A stretch of 64,000 nucleotides of DNA from Streptomyces tagetis (GCF_018069565.1 NZ_JAGPNL010000001.1:1550001-1614000); one strand, 5' to 3'; shown: positions 11,589 to 21,300, counted from the first letter of the stretch. The notes: generated by a model from the letters alone, not told the origin. Made by a program: numbers and translations.

Positions 11589-12395
11589 TCAGCCGGACAG
11601 CGCCATCGCCATGATGACGGCCGCGAGCAGCGCCGCGTAGGCCCAGGCGTGGGTGCGGTCGGCGATCCGCGGTGGCCGGCGGCGCAGTACGGCGATCACG
11701 GGCAGCGCGCCGAGCAGCAGGAGCGCGGCGGCGCGGAGGTCGACGGTGCCGACCAGGTGCGCCGGGAGGTGCGCGGTGACGGGAGCCGCGGAACCGCCCA
11801 GGGAGACCACGGTGGCCGGCAGCGCGATCGCCAGGGTGAGCGGGTTGGCCAGGACCGTCGCCACCCGCATGGTGTGCCCGGCCCGCCTCATCGCCGGAAC
11901 CGTCAGCACGCTCCCGCCCACGCCGAGGAAGGCGGCCACCGCGCCGATCGGCGGCCCCACCCAGGCCGGCAGCGGCTTCGGCCCGCCGGCCGTCGTCTCG
12001 GCGCGGGGGCGCAGGAACCCCGGGCGCAGGAGCAGGTCGGCGAGGGTGACGGCGACGTACCCGACGAACGCCCACCTGACCGGCCCGGAGGGCGCGCGCA
12101 GGGCGACGAACGCGCCGGCCGAGGCGCCGGCCGCCAGCAGCGGGACCAGCCCACCGCCTCCCCGCAGCCGGTCGAGGACGTGCCGCGGGGTGACGGCCGT
12201 GGCGAAGCCGGCGTTCACCACCATGACCACCGCCGAGGTGGCCGTGGCCACCCGCATCGCGTCCGGACCGAGGCCGGCGTCCACCCACATGACCACCGGG
12301 ACGGTGACGAACCCCCCGCCGAATCCGAAGAGCACCGTCGTGACTCCGGTCAGGACGCCGATACCGAGCAAGAGTGCGAGATCCACGGAGTCCAC
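11589..12395 (-). CDS. TSUP-family permease (TauE/SafE-like)
   Basis: A 268-residue integral membrane protein with about eight hydrophobic segments in two related halves. Each half carries the family's glycine-rich motif: VLFGFGGGFVTVPVV near the N-terminus and AFLGVGGSVLTVPAM at about residue 175. TSUP proteins move sulfite, sulfonates or other small organic anions across the membrane; the substrate here is unknown. I chose the GTG at 12395 because it starts just before the first membrane segment; the open frame extends 15 codons further. Divergent from an AraC regulator with about 70 bp between the starts, which suggests that regulator controls it. Confidence 0.8.
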   Translation of the reverse strand: MDSVDLALLLGIGVLTGVTTVLFGFGGGFVTVPVVMWVDAGLGPDAMRVATATSAVVMVVNAGFATAVTPRHVLDRLRGGGGLVPLLAAGASAGAFVALRAPSGPVRWAFVGYVAVTLADLLLRPGFLRPRAETTAGGPKPLPAWVGPPIGAVAAFLGVGGSVLTVPAMRRAGHTMRVATVLANPLTLAIALPATVVSLGGSAAPVTAHLPAHLVGTVDLRAAALLLLGALPVIAVLRRRPPRIADRTHAWAYAALLAAVIMAMALSG

Positions 12396-12463
12396 CCCAC
12401 CAGCCCCGCGCCCCTTCCCGCATGCGATGGTCGGCGTCATTCCATCGAGTTCCGGCCCCTAGC

Positions 12464-13240
12464 ATGCGAGGGGTGAAGAACATCCCCCTCGACGACGTGG
12501 ACCACGTGGACCGGGCCGTCCTGCCGATCGGCACCGACTACGCGCCCGGTCAGCTCCTGGACTGGCACGAGCACCGGCGCGCGCAGTTCCTCTACGGCGC
12601 CACCGGGGTCATGGTCGTCGACACCGCCGACGGATCGTGGACCGTCCCGCCCGAGCGCGCGCTCCTGATCCCGGCCGCGACCCGCCACCGCGTCCGGATG
12701 CTCCAGGTGAGCACGCGGAGCCTGTACATCGAGCCGAAGACCGTGCCGTGGTGGCCCGCCACCTGCACGGTCGTGGACGTACCGCCGCTGCTGCGCGAAC
12801 TGCTCCTGGCCGCAGTCGAGTTCGAGCCCCAGTACGACCTGTCCGGGCGTGCGGGACACATCGCGGCGCTGCTCATGCACGAGATCGCGGCGCTCTCACC
12901 ACTGCCGTTCCACATCGGCCTGCCGGCCTCCGACGACCTCGCGGCGCTCTGCCGCGCCTACCTGGCGACGCCCGACGTCACCGTCACCAACACCGCCTGG
13001 GCCGCACGGACGGCCATGAGCGAACGCGCCTTCACCCGGCGTTTTCGCAGGGAGACGGGGCAGAGCCCGGCAAGCTGGCGGGCGCGGGCGCGGCTGCTGG
13101 CGGCCGTCCCCATGCTGCGATCGGCCTCCGTCACCGAGGTCTCCGGCCGCCTGCGCTACGCCTCCCCCGCGGCGTTCACCGCCGCCTTCACCCGCGCCTT
13201 CGGCACACCACCGACCAGATTCCGGCCCGGCCCACGGTGA
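12464..13240 (+). CDS. AraC-family transcriptional regulator
   Basis: 258 residues: an N-terminal cupin-like sensing domain (QLLDWHEHRRAQFLYGATG near residue 30, PPERALLIPAATRHR near 65) and a C-terminal double helix-turn-helix (MSERAFTRRFRRETGQSPASWRARARL, then the second HTH ending in FGTPPTRFR). It probably senses a small ligand and controls the divergent TSUP permease gene. The ATG at 12464 has no strong ribosome-binding site. A GTG three codons later is possible, and the frame is open upstream, so the exact start is uncertain. Confidence 0.8.
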   Translation: MRGVKNIPLDDVDHVDRAVLPIGTDYAPGQLLDWHEHRRAQFLYGATGVMVVDTADGSWTVPPERALLIPAATRHRVRMLQVSTRSLYIEPKTVPWWPATCTVVDVPPLLRELLLAAVEFEPQYDLSGRAGHIAALLMHEIAALSPLPFHIGLPASDDLAALCRAYLATPDVTVTNTAWAARTAMSERAFTRRFRRETGQSPASWRARARLLAAVPMLRSASVTEVSGRLRYASPAAFTAAFTRAFGTPPTRFRPGPR

Positions 13241-13375
13241 CGTCGACGCACGCGACCCCGGCCGTGCGCAGTCCGCCCGGTGTCGCGGTGATCACTGCCC
13301 GGTCGGGCCCTGCCGCCTGGAGCGACGGCAGGGGGACCGGGTGGGGCCGGGGCGGGTGCCCTGACGGGCCGGGGG

Positions 13376-15337
13376 TCAGCAGGAGGTGAGGTCGGGTTCC
13401 GGGCCGGAGTCGCCCATCAGGGGCTTGAGGTGGCGGTCGTAGATGCCGGCCCAGCGTGACGGCTGCCCGGAGGGCTTCGCCATGATGGTGGACAGGGCCG
13501 AGCACACCTTGTCGTGCAGCTCCCGGTCGCCGGCCTTCATCGCCACGCCGTAGCCCTCCGAACCGCCGAGGCTCTCCAGGGCCTTGGTCTTCGCGGAGTA
13601 CTTGGCGGCGAGCCCGGCGACGATGACGTCGTCGGTGGCCACCGCGTAGACGTTGGTGTTCGGGTCCAGCAACGCCTTGACGCAGTCGTCGTAGCCCGCC
13701 CGGAGGGTCATCTGGCCGCCGAGCCCCTGCTTCTCGATCCACGGTTCGTAGACCGAGTTCCGGGCGGTGCAGATCTCGGCCCAGCTCGTCCGCTTCAGGT
13801 CGCTGAGGTCGTTGAACGGCCGGTTCTTGCGGACCAGCAGCCCCTTGAGCGCGCTGTAGTAGGGGCCGGCGAACCGCACCCCGTCCTTCTTCTCGCGCTC
13901 CTCGCTGATGCTGTACGAGGCCAGCACGAGGTGGACCCGGCCCGTCTCCAGGAAGCCGCCGCGGTTCTCCGAGTTGACCTCGACGAACCTGATCCGGTCG
14001 TCCTCGAAGCCCATCTCGTGGCCGATCTCCCGGGCGAGGTCGACCTCGAAGCCGCGGTAGGTGCCGTCGACCGCCACGCTCAGTCCGGGCTGGTCCTTCT
14101 TGACGCCGATCCGCAGTTCCCTGTCACCGCCGCCGGCCGCGGCGCCCCCGTCCTTGTCCCGCGCCACGCCCCCCTTTCCCGAACTCGCCGCATCGGAGCC
14201 GTCGTTCATGTTCCCCCAGGTGAACCACGCCGCGCCCGCGAGCAGCGCCGTACAGAGGACGGCCACCGGCACCTTCCAGCGGTCCCGGCGACCGGCGCGT
14301 CTCTCGCGTCTCGCCCCGCCGGACACCGGCCCGGCCGGGGCCCCGCTCCCCGCCGCCTCACCGGAGCCCCCGGCATCCGCGGGCCCTGCGTCCGTCCCGG
14401 GCGCCCCGGACGTCGCCGGCTCCGGCTTCGGGACGGGGGAGACCGCGGCCTGCCGCGCGGCCGGGGTGTCCAGGGCCGCGTCCTCGGTGACGGCCTGGAG
14501 CATCCGGTCCGCCTCGGCGGCGTCGGGCCGCCGACCCGGGTCCTTCCGCAGGAGCGCCTCGATCAGCGCGCCGAGCGGCCCCGCGTACTTCAGGGGCGGC
14601 GCCGGCGCCTCCCGCACGGCGACGAAGACCTCGAAGCTCGTCGCCCCGTCGAAGGGGCGCCGGCCCTCGACCATCTCGTACAGCGTGACGCCGAGCGCCC
14701 ACAGGTCGGACGCGGCGGACGCCGGACGCGGGTTGGCCGGCGTGTGGCTGAGCAGCTCCGGCGCCAGGTACTGCGGTGTGCCGATGATCTCGTGGGACCG
14801 GGTGACCTGCGTGGCGCCCTCGAAGGTGGCGATCCCGAAGTCCATCAGAAGCGCCCGCCCGTCCGGGCGGAACAGGATGTTGTGGGGCTTCACGTCGCGG
14901 TGCAGGACGCCGGACTCGTGCACGGCGGCCAGCCCGCGCAGCACCTGGAGGCCGATCCGCGCCGCGTGCGGCACGGACAACTGCCGCTGCTCGCGCAACA
15001 GGTCGGCCAGCGAGCGGGAGTTGAGCAACTCCATCACGATCCAGACCTGATTGCCGTCCTCGATGACATCGTGCACGGCGACGACGTTCTGATGCCCGAT
15101 CCGGGCGATGGCCTGTGCCTCGCGGCGAGCCCTCTGCACCCACTTCGCCTGCGCCTCGGGGTCCGCGGCGCCCGGGTACAGCAGGCCCTTCACGGCCACC
15201 TTCCGGTCCAGGCTCGTGTCGAGGGCCTCCCAGACGACGCCCATGCCGCCCCGCCCGAGCTGGCGTTGCAGTCTGTAACGTCCCGCGATCACCATGTCCG
15301 GCCCGTCGCCCCGGCCCGCCGTACCCTCGCTGCGCAT
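13376..15337 (-). CDS. Ser/Thr protein kinase fused to extracellular solute-binding domain
   Basis: 653 residues in three parts. A Hanks-type kinase domain spans about 20-285 with GRGGMG loop, catalytic Lys50 in VAVK, HRD at 146-148, DFG at 166-168 and APE in YLAPELL. A Pro/Gly/Ala linker is followed by one membrane segment at about 355-375 (VPVAVLCTALLAGAAWF). An exported part from about 405 resembles a GlnH/HisJ-type amino-acid-binding protein (RIGVKKDQPGLSV, YRGFEVDLAREIG, FAGPYYSALKGLLV). This is the layout of a receptor kinase in which ligand binding outside controls phosphorylation inside (inference). The ATG at 15337 follows GGGGGAG; one four codons upstream is also possible. It stands alone between convergent and co-directional genes, so targets are unknown. 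Confidence 0.88.
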   Translation of the reverse strand: MRSEGTAGRGDGPDMVIAGRYRLQRQLGRGGMGVVWEALDTSLDRKVAVKGLLYPGAADPEAQAKWVQRARREAQAIARIGHQNVVAVHDVIEDGNQVWIVMELLNSRSLADLLREQRQLSVPHAARIGLQVLRGLAAVHESGVLHRDVKPHNILFRPDGRALLMDFGIATFEGATQVTRSHEIIGTPQYLAPELLSHTPANPRPASAASDLWALGVTLYEMVEGRRPFDGATSFEVFVAVREAPAPPLKYAGPLGALIEALLRKDPGRRPDAAEADRMLQAVTEDAALDTPAARQAAVSPVPKPEPATSGAPGTDAGPADAGGSGEAAGSGAPAGPVSGGARRERRAGRRDRWKVPVAVLCTALLAGAAWFTWGNMNDGSDAASSGKGGVARDKDGGAAAGGGDRELRIGVKKDQPGLSVAVDGTYRGFEVDLAREIGHEMGFEDDRIRFVEVNSENRGGFLETGRVHLVLASYSISEEREKKDGVRFAGPYYSALKGLLVRKNRPFNDLSDLKRTSWAEICTARNSVYEPWIEKQGLGGQMTLRAGYDDCVKALLDPNTNVYAVATDDVIVAGLAAKYSAKTKALESLGGSEGYGVAMKAGDRELHDKVCSALSTIMAKPSGQPSRWAGIYDRHLKPLMGDSGPEPDLTSC

Positions 15338-15495
15338 GTGCTCCCCCATACATTTTCGCTACGGAAAGCCACACTAGACGCACCCTCGGCCATTGCGGTG
15401 TCATGCCGGACAGACCGGTGACACCGGCTTCGCCCGGCTCGGGCCCCCGGCGCGGTCCCCGCGTACTGCCTGGGCCCACGGCCCGCGCCCCGGCC

Positions 15496-16305
15496 TCACC
15501 CGGCGCTCCGCCGGGCCCCGCGGCGGGCCGTCACCGCCCAGCGGCCGTCGGTACGGGTGAGGTGGATGGGGTGGTCGAAGCACTTGCTGACCTGGTCGCT
15601 GGTGAGGACCTCGTCGGCGGGGCCGGAGGCCAGCCGGCGGCCTTCGCGCAGCAGCATCACGTGGGTGGTCCCGGGCGGCAGTTCCTCCAGGTGATGGGTG
15701 ACCAGGACCGACGCCAGCTTCGGATAGGTGAGTTGCAGGGTGTCCAGTCGCTCGATGAGCTGTTCGCGGCCGGCGACGTCCAGGCCCGTCGCGGGTTCGT
15801 CGAGGAGCAGCAGCCGCGGACTGGGCATCAGCGACCGGGCGATCAGCGTACGGCCCCGCTCGCCCTGGGACAGGGTCGGCCACCGTGCCGCGCGGCGGTC
15901 GCGGAGGCCGAGCAGGTCGACGAGGTGGTCCGCCTGGGCCGCCTGCTCGGGGGCCGGGGTCCAGCGGGGGACGCGTTCGAGGGTGTTGGTGGCGCCGGTC
16001 AGCACGACGTCCCGGACCGTGAGCGCCGAGCGCAGGTCGTGACGCGGGTTGACGTGGCCCACGTACGAGCGCAGTTGGCGCAGGTCGACGCGGCCCAGTC
16101 GGTGGCCCAGCACCTCGACGGTGCCGCGGGTGGGGTGGGTCAGCGCCCCGAGGAGACCGAGCAGGGTGGTCTTGCCCGCTCCGTTGGGGCCGAGCAGTGC
16201 CCAGTGCTCGCCGGGGCGGACGGTCAGCGACACCTCGCTCAGGATCGGGGTGCCGTCACGGACGACGTCCACGTCCCGTGCCTCCAGTACCGGTTGCGTG
16301 GTCAC
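15496..16305 (-). CDS. ABC transporter ATP-binding protein, orphan
   Basis: 269 residues with a complete nucleotide-binding domain: Walker A GPNGAGKTT at about 39-47, signature LSQGERG at about 144, Walker B LLLLDEPATGLD, and switch His in VTHHLEEL. It resembles the iron/molybdate-like ATPases that work without an adjacent permease gene. No permease or binding protein is next to it, so the partner and substrate cannot be named. GTG start at 16305 has AAGGAG 8 nt upstream. Same direction as the kinase gene, 158 bp apart. Confidence 0.85.
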   Translation of the reverse strand: MTTQPVLEARDVDVVRDGTPILSEVSLTVRPGEHWALLGPNGAGKTTLLGLLGALTHPTRGTVEVLGHRLGRVDLRQLRSYVGHVNPRHDLRSALTVRDVVLTGATNTLERVPRWTPAPEQAAQADHLVDLLGLRDRRAARWPTLSQGERGRTLIARSLMPSPRLLLLDEPATGLDVAGREQLIERLDTLQLTYPKLASVLVTHHLEELPPGTTHVMLLREGRRLASGPADEVLTSDQVSKCFDHPIHLTRTDGRWAVTARRGARRSAG

Positions 16306-16590
16306 GAGCAGGCTCCTTCACAGCGGTTGGGGGCCGCTCTCACCGCGTGGACCGACAGGGCGAGAGCGGAGGCGTCCCGGTCCGCGCCCCGGCGGATGAC
16401 GCCGTTCACGCGGCACCCGGTGCGGGCCGAGGCCGGGCCGCCCGGCCGGTATCGGGGGCGTGCTCGGTGGGGCCGAGGATGTCGAGGTGACGCCCACGAT
16501 ACGGCCTGCCGGGGCGCGTATCGGTTCGTGGTCGGCATACGGACGCGTCGGCCGGAACCCGCCAGGGGAATTCCTCGCCTTCCACCCCCG

Positions 16591-17514
16591 TCAGCGCCCC
16601 TGCCGATCCGCGAAGGGTTCCCGCAGGGCCCGGAGAATGATGGCGTGTGTTTCCACCCCGTCATTCCTGGTGACCTCATTCCTGGTGACCGCGAGAATGC
16701 TCCGGCCGAGCCAGTTCGGGTCTTCCACACGCACCAGGGCGATGTTCTCCGGGACGACCGGGGCGAGGATGTCGGGAATGACGCAGATCCCGAGACCGGC
16801 GGCGACGAGTCCGAAGCGGCTGGGCCAGGTCCGCGTACGGAAGGCGATGAGCGGATCGGTCAGCGTGGGCCAGGCGCCGAACTGTGGCTCGTCACGGGCA
16901 CCCTTGCCCACGATCCATGACGCGTGGGCGAGTTCACGCACCGGGACGGGGCCCTCCATCGCGGCGAGAGGGTGCCCGCGTGGCACGCCCACCGTCAGGT
17001 CGCCGCCCGGCAGCGGGGCGGTCCGCAGCCCCTCCAGGGCCGGCTGCGGCAGGCCCGGCCCGGAGGCCACGACCGCGACGTCCAGCCGCTTGCCGATGAC
17101 CTGGTGCACGAGCTGCGGCGAGGACGCCTCGGTGAGCGCGAACGTCAGCCTGGGCTGCTGCCGCACTGCCCTGGCCAGCGCGAAGGGGAGCAGAGCGGCG
17201 TTCGCGGCGGGGAAGGCCCCCACCCGGACCCGCACCTCGGGTCCGTGGGTCAGCTCGTTGAGCCGTTCGTCGAGTCGGTCGAGGCCGACGAGGGTCTCGG
17301 TGGCGAACCGGGCGACGAGCTCCCCCGCGCGCGTCGTCCTGACGCCGCGCGCGCCGCGTACGAAGAGGGGCTGCCCCGCGGCTTTCTCGGCGGCGGCGAC
17401 CTGGCGCGAGATGGCCGGCTGGGAGTAGCCGAGGGCGCGCGCCGCGCGGCTCAGGGAGCCGTGCGCGGCCACCGCGCGCACGACGCGGAGAGCGGTGACG
17501 CTGAGTTCGGGCAC
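16591..17514 (-). CDS. LysR-family transcriptional regulator
   Basis: 307 residues: an N-terminal winged HTH (LSVTALRVVRAVAAHGSLSRAARALGYSQPAISRQVAAAEK) at about 2-60 and a periplasmic-binding-like effector domain ending in helices near VETHAIILRALRE. The GTG at 17514 puts the HTH at the usual distance from the N-terminus. ATGs upstream (17553, 17580) would add an unconserved extension, and none has a clear ribosome-binding site. Divergent from the SnoaL-like gene with 142 bp between, the classic LysR arrangement with its target. Confidence 0.85.
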   Translation of the reverse strand: MPELSVTALRVVRAVAAHGSLSRAARALGYSQPAISRQVAAAEKAAGQPLFVRGARGVRTTRAGELVARFATETLVGLDRLDERLNELTHGPEVRVRVGAFPAANAALLPFALARAVRQQPRLTFALTEASSPQLVHQVIGKRLDVAVVASGPGLPQPALEGLRTAPLPGGDLTVGVPRGHPLAAMEGPVPVRELAHASWIVGKGARDEPQFGAWPTLTDPLIAFRTRTWPSRFGLVAAGLGICVIPDILAPVVPENIALVRVEDPNWLGRSILAVTRNEVTRNDGVETHAIILRALREPFADRQGR

Positions 17515-17656
17515 GGCACCATCGTAGGCGGCCGAGCCATGCACAGTCGTCATGGGAACGGGCCGATAATTGCATGTCACGCAGGGCCGGAAAGGAGTTC
17601 TCAGGGTCTAGTGTCGAAAGCGGCGGCAATGCCACGCCCCCTGAAAGGATTTCCTG

Positions 17657-18139
17657 GTGAGCGATTTCATATCCCCTGACGACACCCGTTACGACGAGCG
17701 GGCGCGCGCCCTGGTGCGAATCGGCCGCGAGGCGATCGCCGTGGCCGACGACGAGAAACTGGACGCCTACTTCGCGGATGACTTCGTCTTCCACGGCCCC
17801 GACGGCGACATGACGTACGCGCAGCTCCGTTCCTTCTTCGCGGCCATGCGCGCCGCGTTCGAGGGGTTCGCGTGCGAGCGGCGCACCATCACCGGCGAGG
17901 GTGAGTACATCGGTGTGCGTACCTGTATGTCGGGGCGTTTCACCGCGCCCTTCGAGGCGTCCCCGGTCGGCACGATCGCGCCGACCGGGCGGCCGATGCG
18001 ACTCGAACTGATCAACGTCTTCCGCTACGACGAGGACGGCCGGCTGGCCGAGGAGTGGGTCCAGTACGACAACGTCGGCTTCCTGCGTCAGCTCGGCGTC
18101 GACCTCACCGAGGGGCGCCGACCCCGGAGCACGCCGTGA
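17657..18139 (+). CDS. SnoaL/NTF2-like protein
   Basis: 160 residues with the cone-shaped SnoaL/NTF2 fold pattern: YFADDFVFHGPDGDMTYAQLRSFFAAMRAAF in the first half and INVFRYDEDGRLAEEWVQYDNVGFLRQLG at the end. Such proteins are small isomerases, hydrolases or ligand-binding proteins; the pocket chemistry cannot be read from sequence. AAAGGA lies 8-13 nt before the GTG at 17657. Probably controlled by the divergent LysR gene. It may act on a small polar organic compound, but there is no direct support for a pathway. Confidence 0.75.
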   Translation: MSDFISPDDTRYDERARALVRIGREAIAVADDEKLDAYFADDFVFHGPDGDMTYAQLRSFFAAMRAAFEGFACERRTITGEGEYIGVRTCMSGRFTAPFEASPVGTIAPTGRPMRLELINVFRYDEDGRLAEEWVQYDNVGFLRQLGVDLTEGRRPRSTP

Positions 18140-18319
18140 TCAGCCCCTCTTCCTCCGGTCGGCGGCCTGGGTCCTTCTTCTCCGGGAGCACCGCCTGACG
18201 GCACCCCGCCCGGGTCGGGCCCACCGTGTCCACGGACCGGGCCGTGGCGGAGTCCTACCCCCTTCTCCCTGGTCAGGTCATGTATTGACATGCCTGAGAA
18301 GTCGTGACATTCAGAGGGT

Positions 18320-19225
18320 ATGGACTTTCGCCAGCTCGAGTACTTCGGAGCCGTCGTCGCCGCCGGCTCGGTGTCGCAGGCCGCCAAGAACCTTCACATG
18401 ACCCAGCCGCCCCTGAGCCATGCCATCACCAAGCTGGAGCGGGAAGTCGGAGTGAGCCTGCTGGAGCGGACGGCCAAGGGCGTCCGTCCCACCCAGGCCG
18501 GGCTGCACCTCCTCTCCAAGGCGGAGCGCCTGATAGCCGACCGCAAGCGGGTCGTGGAGACGCTGCGGCTCATGGGCGGGGGCGCGATCGGCGACCTCTA
18601 CATCGGCGTCGAGCCCATGGTGATCAACGAGATCATCGCCGACGTGCTGGCCGAGTTCCTCGACCAGGCGCCCAAGGCGCGGGTCAGTCTGGTGGACGTC
18701 ACGCCGGACCTCATCGTGCAGCGCGTGCTCTCCGGGGAGCTGGACATGGGCTGTATTCCCTTCGGTGCCACACAATTCGCGGGGTTCGTCGAGGCCACCT
18801 GCGACTGGTACCCGATTATCGACATCGACCTCAAGCTCGCCGTGCCACGCTATCGCGCCGCCGAATCCCACCCGGACGGAAAGGGGTGGGGCCGGTGGAT
18901 TCTCCCCTCCCGCATTCCGGCGTTCTCCGGTATGCCGGAGGTCGCGGAGAAGGCCCTTTCCGGCGACGAGACCTTCGACGTCCTCGAAGTCTCCACCCCG
19001 CAGACCGCCGTCGCCTTTGTCGCCGCCGGGCTGGGCGTCGCGCCCGTCACCCAGCGCCTCGCCGGACGCAGCGACTCCGTCGCCCTGCTGGACCCGCCGG
19101 AATGGCTGCGCCCCATGCAGGCCACGCTGTTGTGGAAGCGCGGGGGAGAGGTCACCCCGCTCATGGAGCGCTGGCTCCAGGCGACCCGGACCGTCGCCGA
19201 CCACCGCCGGACCCTCGCCCACTGA
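18320..19225 (+). CDS. LysR-family regulator at the head of the catabolic island
   Basis: 301 residues: HTH at about 1-60 (MDFRQLEYFGAVVAAGSVSQAAK, then TQPPLSHAITKLERE) and an effector domain. It lies 414 bp upstream of the HpaB-type monooxygenase gene and reads in the same direction, so it is the likely local regulator of that operon. Just upstream, GTCATGTATTGACATGC (18277-18293 region) contains inverted CATG-type half-sites and a TTGACA and may hold its own promoter or autoregulatory site. GAGGG lies almost against the ATG, so translation may be weak. Confidence 0.86.
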   Translation: MDFRQLEYFGAVVAAGSVSQAAKNLHMTQPPLSHAITKLEREVGVSLLERTAKGVRPTQAGLHLLSKAERLIADRKRVVETLRLMGGGAIGDLYIGVEPMVINEIIADVLAEFLDQAPKARVSLVDVTPDLIVQRVLSGELDMGCIPFGATQFAGFVEATCDWYPIIDIDLKLAVPRYRAAESHPDGKGWGRWILPSRIPAFSGMPEVAEKALSGDETFDVLEVSTPQTAVAFVAAGLGVAPVTQRLAGRSDSVALLDPPEWLRPMQATLLWKRGGEVTPLMERWLQATRTVADHRRTLAH

Positions 19226-19639
19226 CGGCGGCCATACCGGGAACTATGCACCCCTCTCCTGCGGCCTATATGGAAAGCCGGTACGACATCGATCTTTCCG
19301 CGCCGTGAAGAGTCGCCATTTCACGTGATGCGCGTCACATCCGCCTGTTTCCGTCTGCGCTGCCGATTCCCGCGCCGGCCCGGGAAGCCGCTGGTCAGCG
19401 ACGGTTCGCGGCTTCCGGTCCGGCCGCCGGGCCGATGGATGGCCCCTCCATCCGTCGGTTCCCGGGGACTTCGGACCTCTATTGCCCGCGACCTTCCACC
19501 GTGCAAGTCTTCCCGGCAATTCGACGACGCGGCAGCCCCGGGCCGAAGAGGGAATGTTCCCGCCACGGCTGCCCGCGTTCTCACTGTGGCGAACCGATGG
19601 CCTGACCCGGTTCCGTGAACGACGAGGAGGGGCCGGACA
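19226..19639 (+). promoter_or_regulatory. Gene-free promoter region of the catabolic operon
   Basis: 414 bp with lower GC than the genes around it and no credible open frame. TCACGTGA at 19321-19328 is a perfect dyad followed by GCGCGTCA. The stretch 19255-19330 is the most AT-rich and the likeliest LysR/RNA-polymerase region. GAGGAGG ahead of the ATG at 19640 gives the first operon gene a strong ribosome-binding site. Confidence 0.45.
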
Positions 19640-21205
19640 ATGACGGCGGAAAGCGCGAACCAGCCGGCACGGAGTCCTGTCGGACGTGACCATCTCCCTT
19701 TCACCGGAGATGAATATCTCGAAAGCCTCGACGACGGCCGCGAGATCTGGATCTACGGGGAGCGGGTGGAGAACGTTGCCGAACACCCGGCATTCCGCAA
19801 CTCCGCCCGCATGATCGCCCGCATGTACGACGCCCTGCACGACCCCGCGCGCAAGGACGTCCTCACCGCCCCCACCGAGTGGGGAGGCTTCACCCACCGC
19901 TTCTACCAGGCGCCGCGGACCGTCGAGGAGCAGGTGGCCTCCCGGGACGCCATCGCCGCATGGCAGCGCATCACCTGGGGCTGGATGGGCCGCTCGCCCG
20001 ACTACAAGGGCTGCTTCCTCGGCACCCTCGGCGCCAACGCCGAGTTCTACCGCGGCTTCGAGGACAACGCCCGCGCCTGGTACCGCAAGGCGCAGGAGAA
20101 GACCTGGTACATCAACCACGCCATCATGAACCCGCCGGTCGACCGCGGGCTCGGCGCGGACGCGGGCAAGGACGTGTTCATCCGGGTCACCAAGGAGACC
20201 GACGCCGGTTTCTACGTCACCGGCGCCAAGGTGGTGGCCACCGGGTCCGCCCTCACCCACCACACCTTCGTCGGCCACGTCGGCCAGGTCGCCGTACAGG
20301 ACCCGGCCTTCTCCCCGGTCTTCATCACGCCCACCAACGCCCCCGGCGTGAAGCTGCTCTGCCGCACCTCCAACGAGTACCGCGCGGCCGTCCTGGGCAG
20401 CCCCTTCGACTACCCCCTCTCCAGCCGCCTGGACGAGAACGACGCCATCCTCGTCCTGGACAACGTGTTCGTCCCCTGGGAGAACGCGTTCATCTACAAC
20501 GACCTGGAGCAGGCCAACAAGTACAACATCCACTCCGGCTACCTGGAGCGCGCCTCCCTGCACGGCTGCACCCGGTTCGCCGTCAAGATGGACTTCCTCG
20601 TCGGCATGCTCTCCCGCGCCCTCGACGTCACCGGCGCCGGACAGTTCCACGGCGTGATGTCCCAGCTCGGCGAGGTCATCGCCTGGCGCAACACCTTCTG
20701 GGCCCTGTCCGACGCGATGGCCAAGAGCGCCGTTCCGTGGAAGGGCGGCATGATCCAGCCCGACCCGCAGTTCGCCGGCGCCTACCGCGTCATGAACCAG
20801 CTCGCCATGCCGAAGATCAAGAACATCATCGAGCAGGTCGTGGCGAGCGGCCTGATCTACCTCAACTCCCACGCCAACGACTTCAAGACCGAGGAGATCC
20901 GGGGCTACCTGGACACCTACCTGCGCGGCACCGGCGGCATCGACGCCGAGGAACGGGTCAAGGTCATGAAGATGCTGTGGGACTCCATCGGCACCGAGTT
21001 CGGCGCCCGCCACGAGCTGTACGAGATCAACTACATCGGCAGCAACGACGTGACGCGCCAGACCAACCTGTTCGGCGCCCGCGGCAGCGGCCTGCTCGAC
21101 TTCTGCCGGGACTTCGCCCAGAGCGCCATGGACGAGTACGACCTGGACGGCTGGACCGTGCCGGACCTGCGCAACCCCGACGACGTCAGCATCCTCAAGC
21201 GCTGA
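19640..21205 (+). CDS. HpaB-family FADH2-dependent aromatic monooxygenase
   Basis: 521 residues, the usual length of 4-hydroxyphenylacetate 3-hydroxylase (HpaB) and related phenol or chlorophenol hydroxylases. The acyl-CoA-dehydrogenase-like fold is seen in PFTGDEYLESLDDGREIWIYGERV at the start, TWYINHAIMNPPVDR near 155, VVATGSALTHHTFVGH near 197, and the C-terminal GARHELYEINYIG near 455. It needs reduced flavin from a separate reductase, most likely the gene at 27085. First gene of a co-directional run with an extradiol dioxygenase next, so it may make the catechol that is then cleaved. Substrate is not identified; hpaB would be too specific. Confidence 0.85.
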   Translation: MTAESANQPARSPVGRDHLPFTGDEYLESLDDGREIWIYGERVENVAEHPAFRNSARMIARMYDALHDPARKDVLTAPTEWGGFTHRFYQAPRTVEEQVASRDAIAAWQRITWGWMGRSPDYKGCFLGTLGANAEFYRGFEDNARAWYRKAQEKTWYINHAIMNPPVDRGLGADAGKDVFIRVTKETDAGFYVTGAKVVATGSALTHHTFVGHVGQVAVQDPAFSPVFITPTNAPGVKLLCRTSNEYRAAVLGSPFDYPLSSRLDENDAILVLDNVFVPWENAFIYNDLEQANKYNIHSGYLERASLHGCTRFAVKMDFLVGMLSRALDVTGAGQFHGVMSQLGEVIAWRNTFWALSDAMAKSAVPWKGGMIQPDPQFAGAYRVMNQLAMPKIKNIIEQVVASGLIYLNSHANDFKTEEIRGYLDTYLRGTGGIDAEERVKVMKMLWDSIGTEFGARHELYEINYIGSNDVTRQTNLFGARGSGLLDFCRDFAQSAMDEYDLDGWTVPDLRNPDDVSILKR

Positions 21206-21211
21206 CCGTCC

Positions 21212-21237
21212 GCGGCTCCCCCTCGGCGGGGAGCCGC
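21212..21237 (+). terminator. Intra-operon hairpin after the HpaB-type gene
   Basis: GCGGCTCCCC and GGGGAGCCGC form a perfect 10-bp stem with a 6-base loop, 7 bp after the stop. It may cut expression of downstream genes or stabilise the upstream mRNA. Confidence 0.55.
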
Positions 21238-21300
21238 CCCCTCACCCGGCGGCGCCCTCCGCGCACGCCGCCGTGCTCTCACCCCAGTCGAGGAGGACCC

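Noticed and set aside
13241-13375. A terminator between the AraC and kinase genes
   Set aside because: Only short, poorly paired stems are visible in the 135-bp convergent gap.
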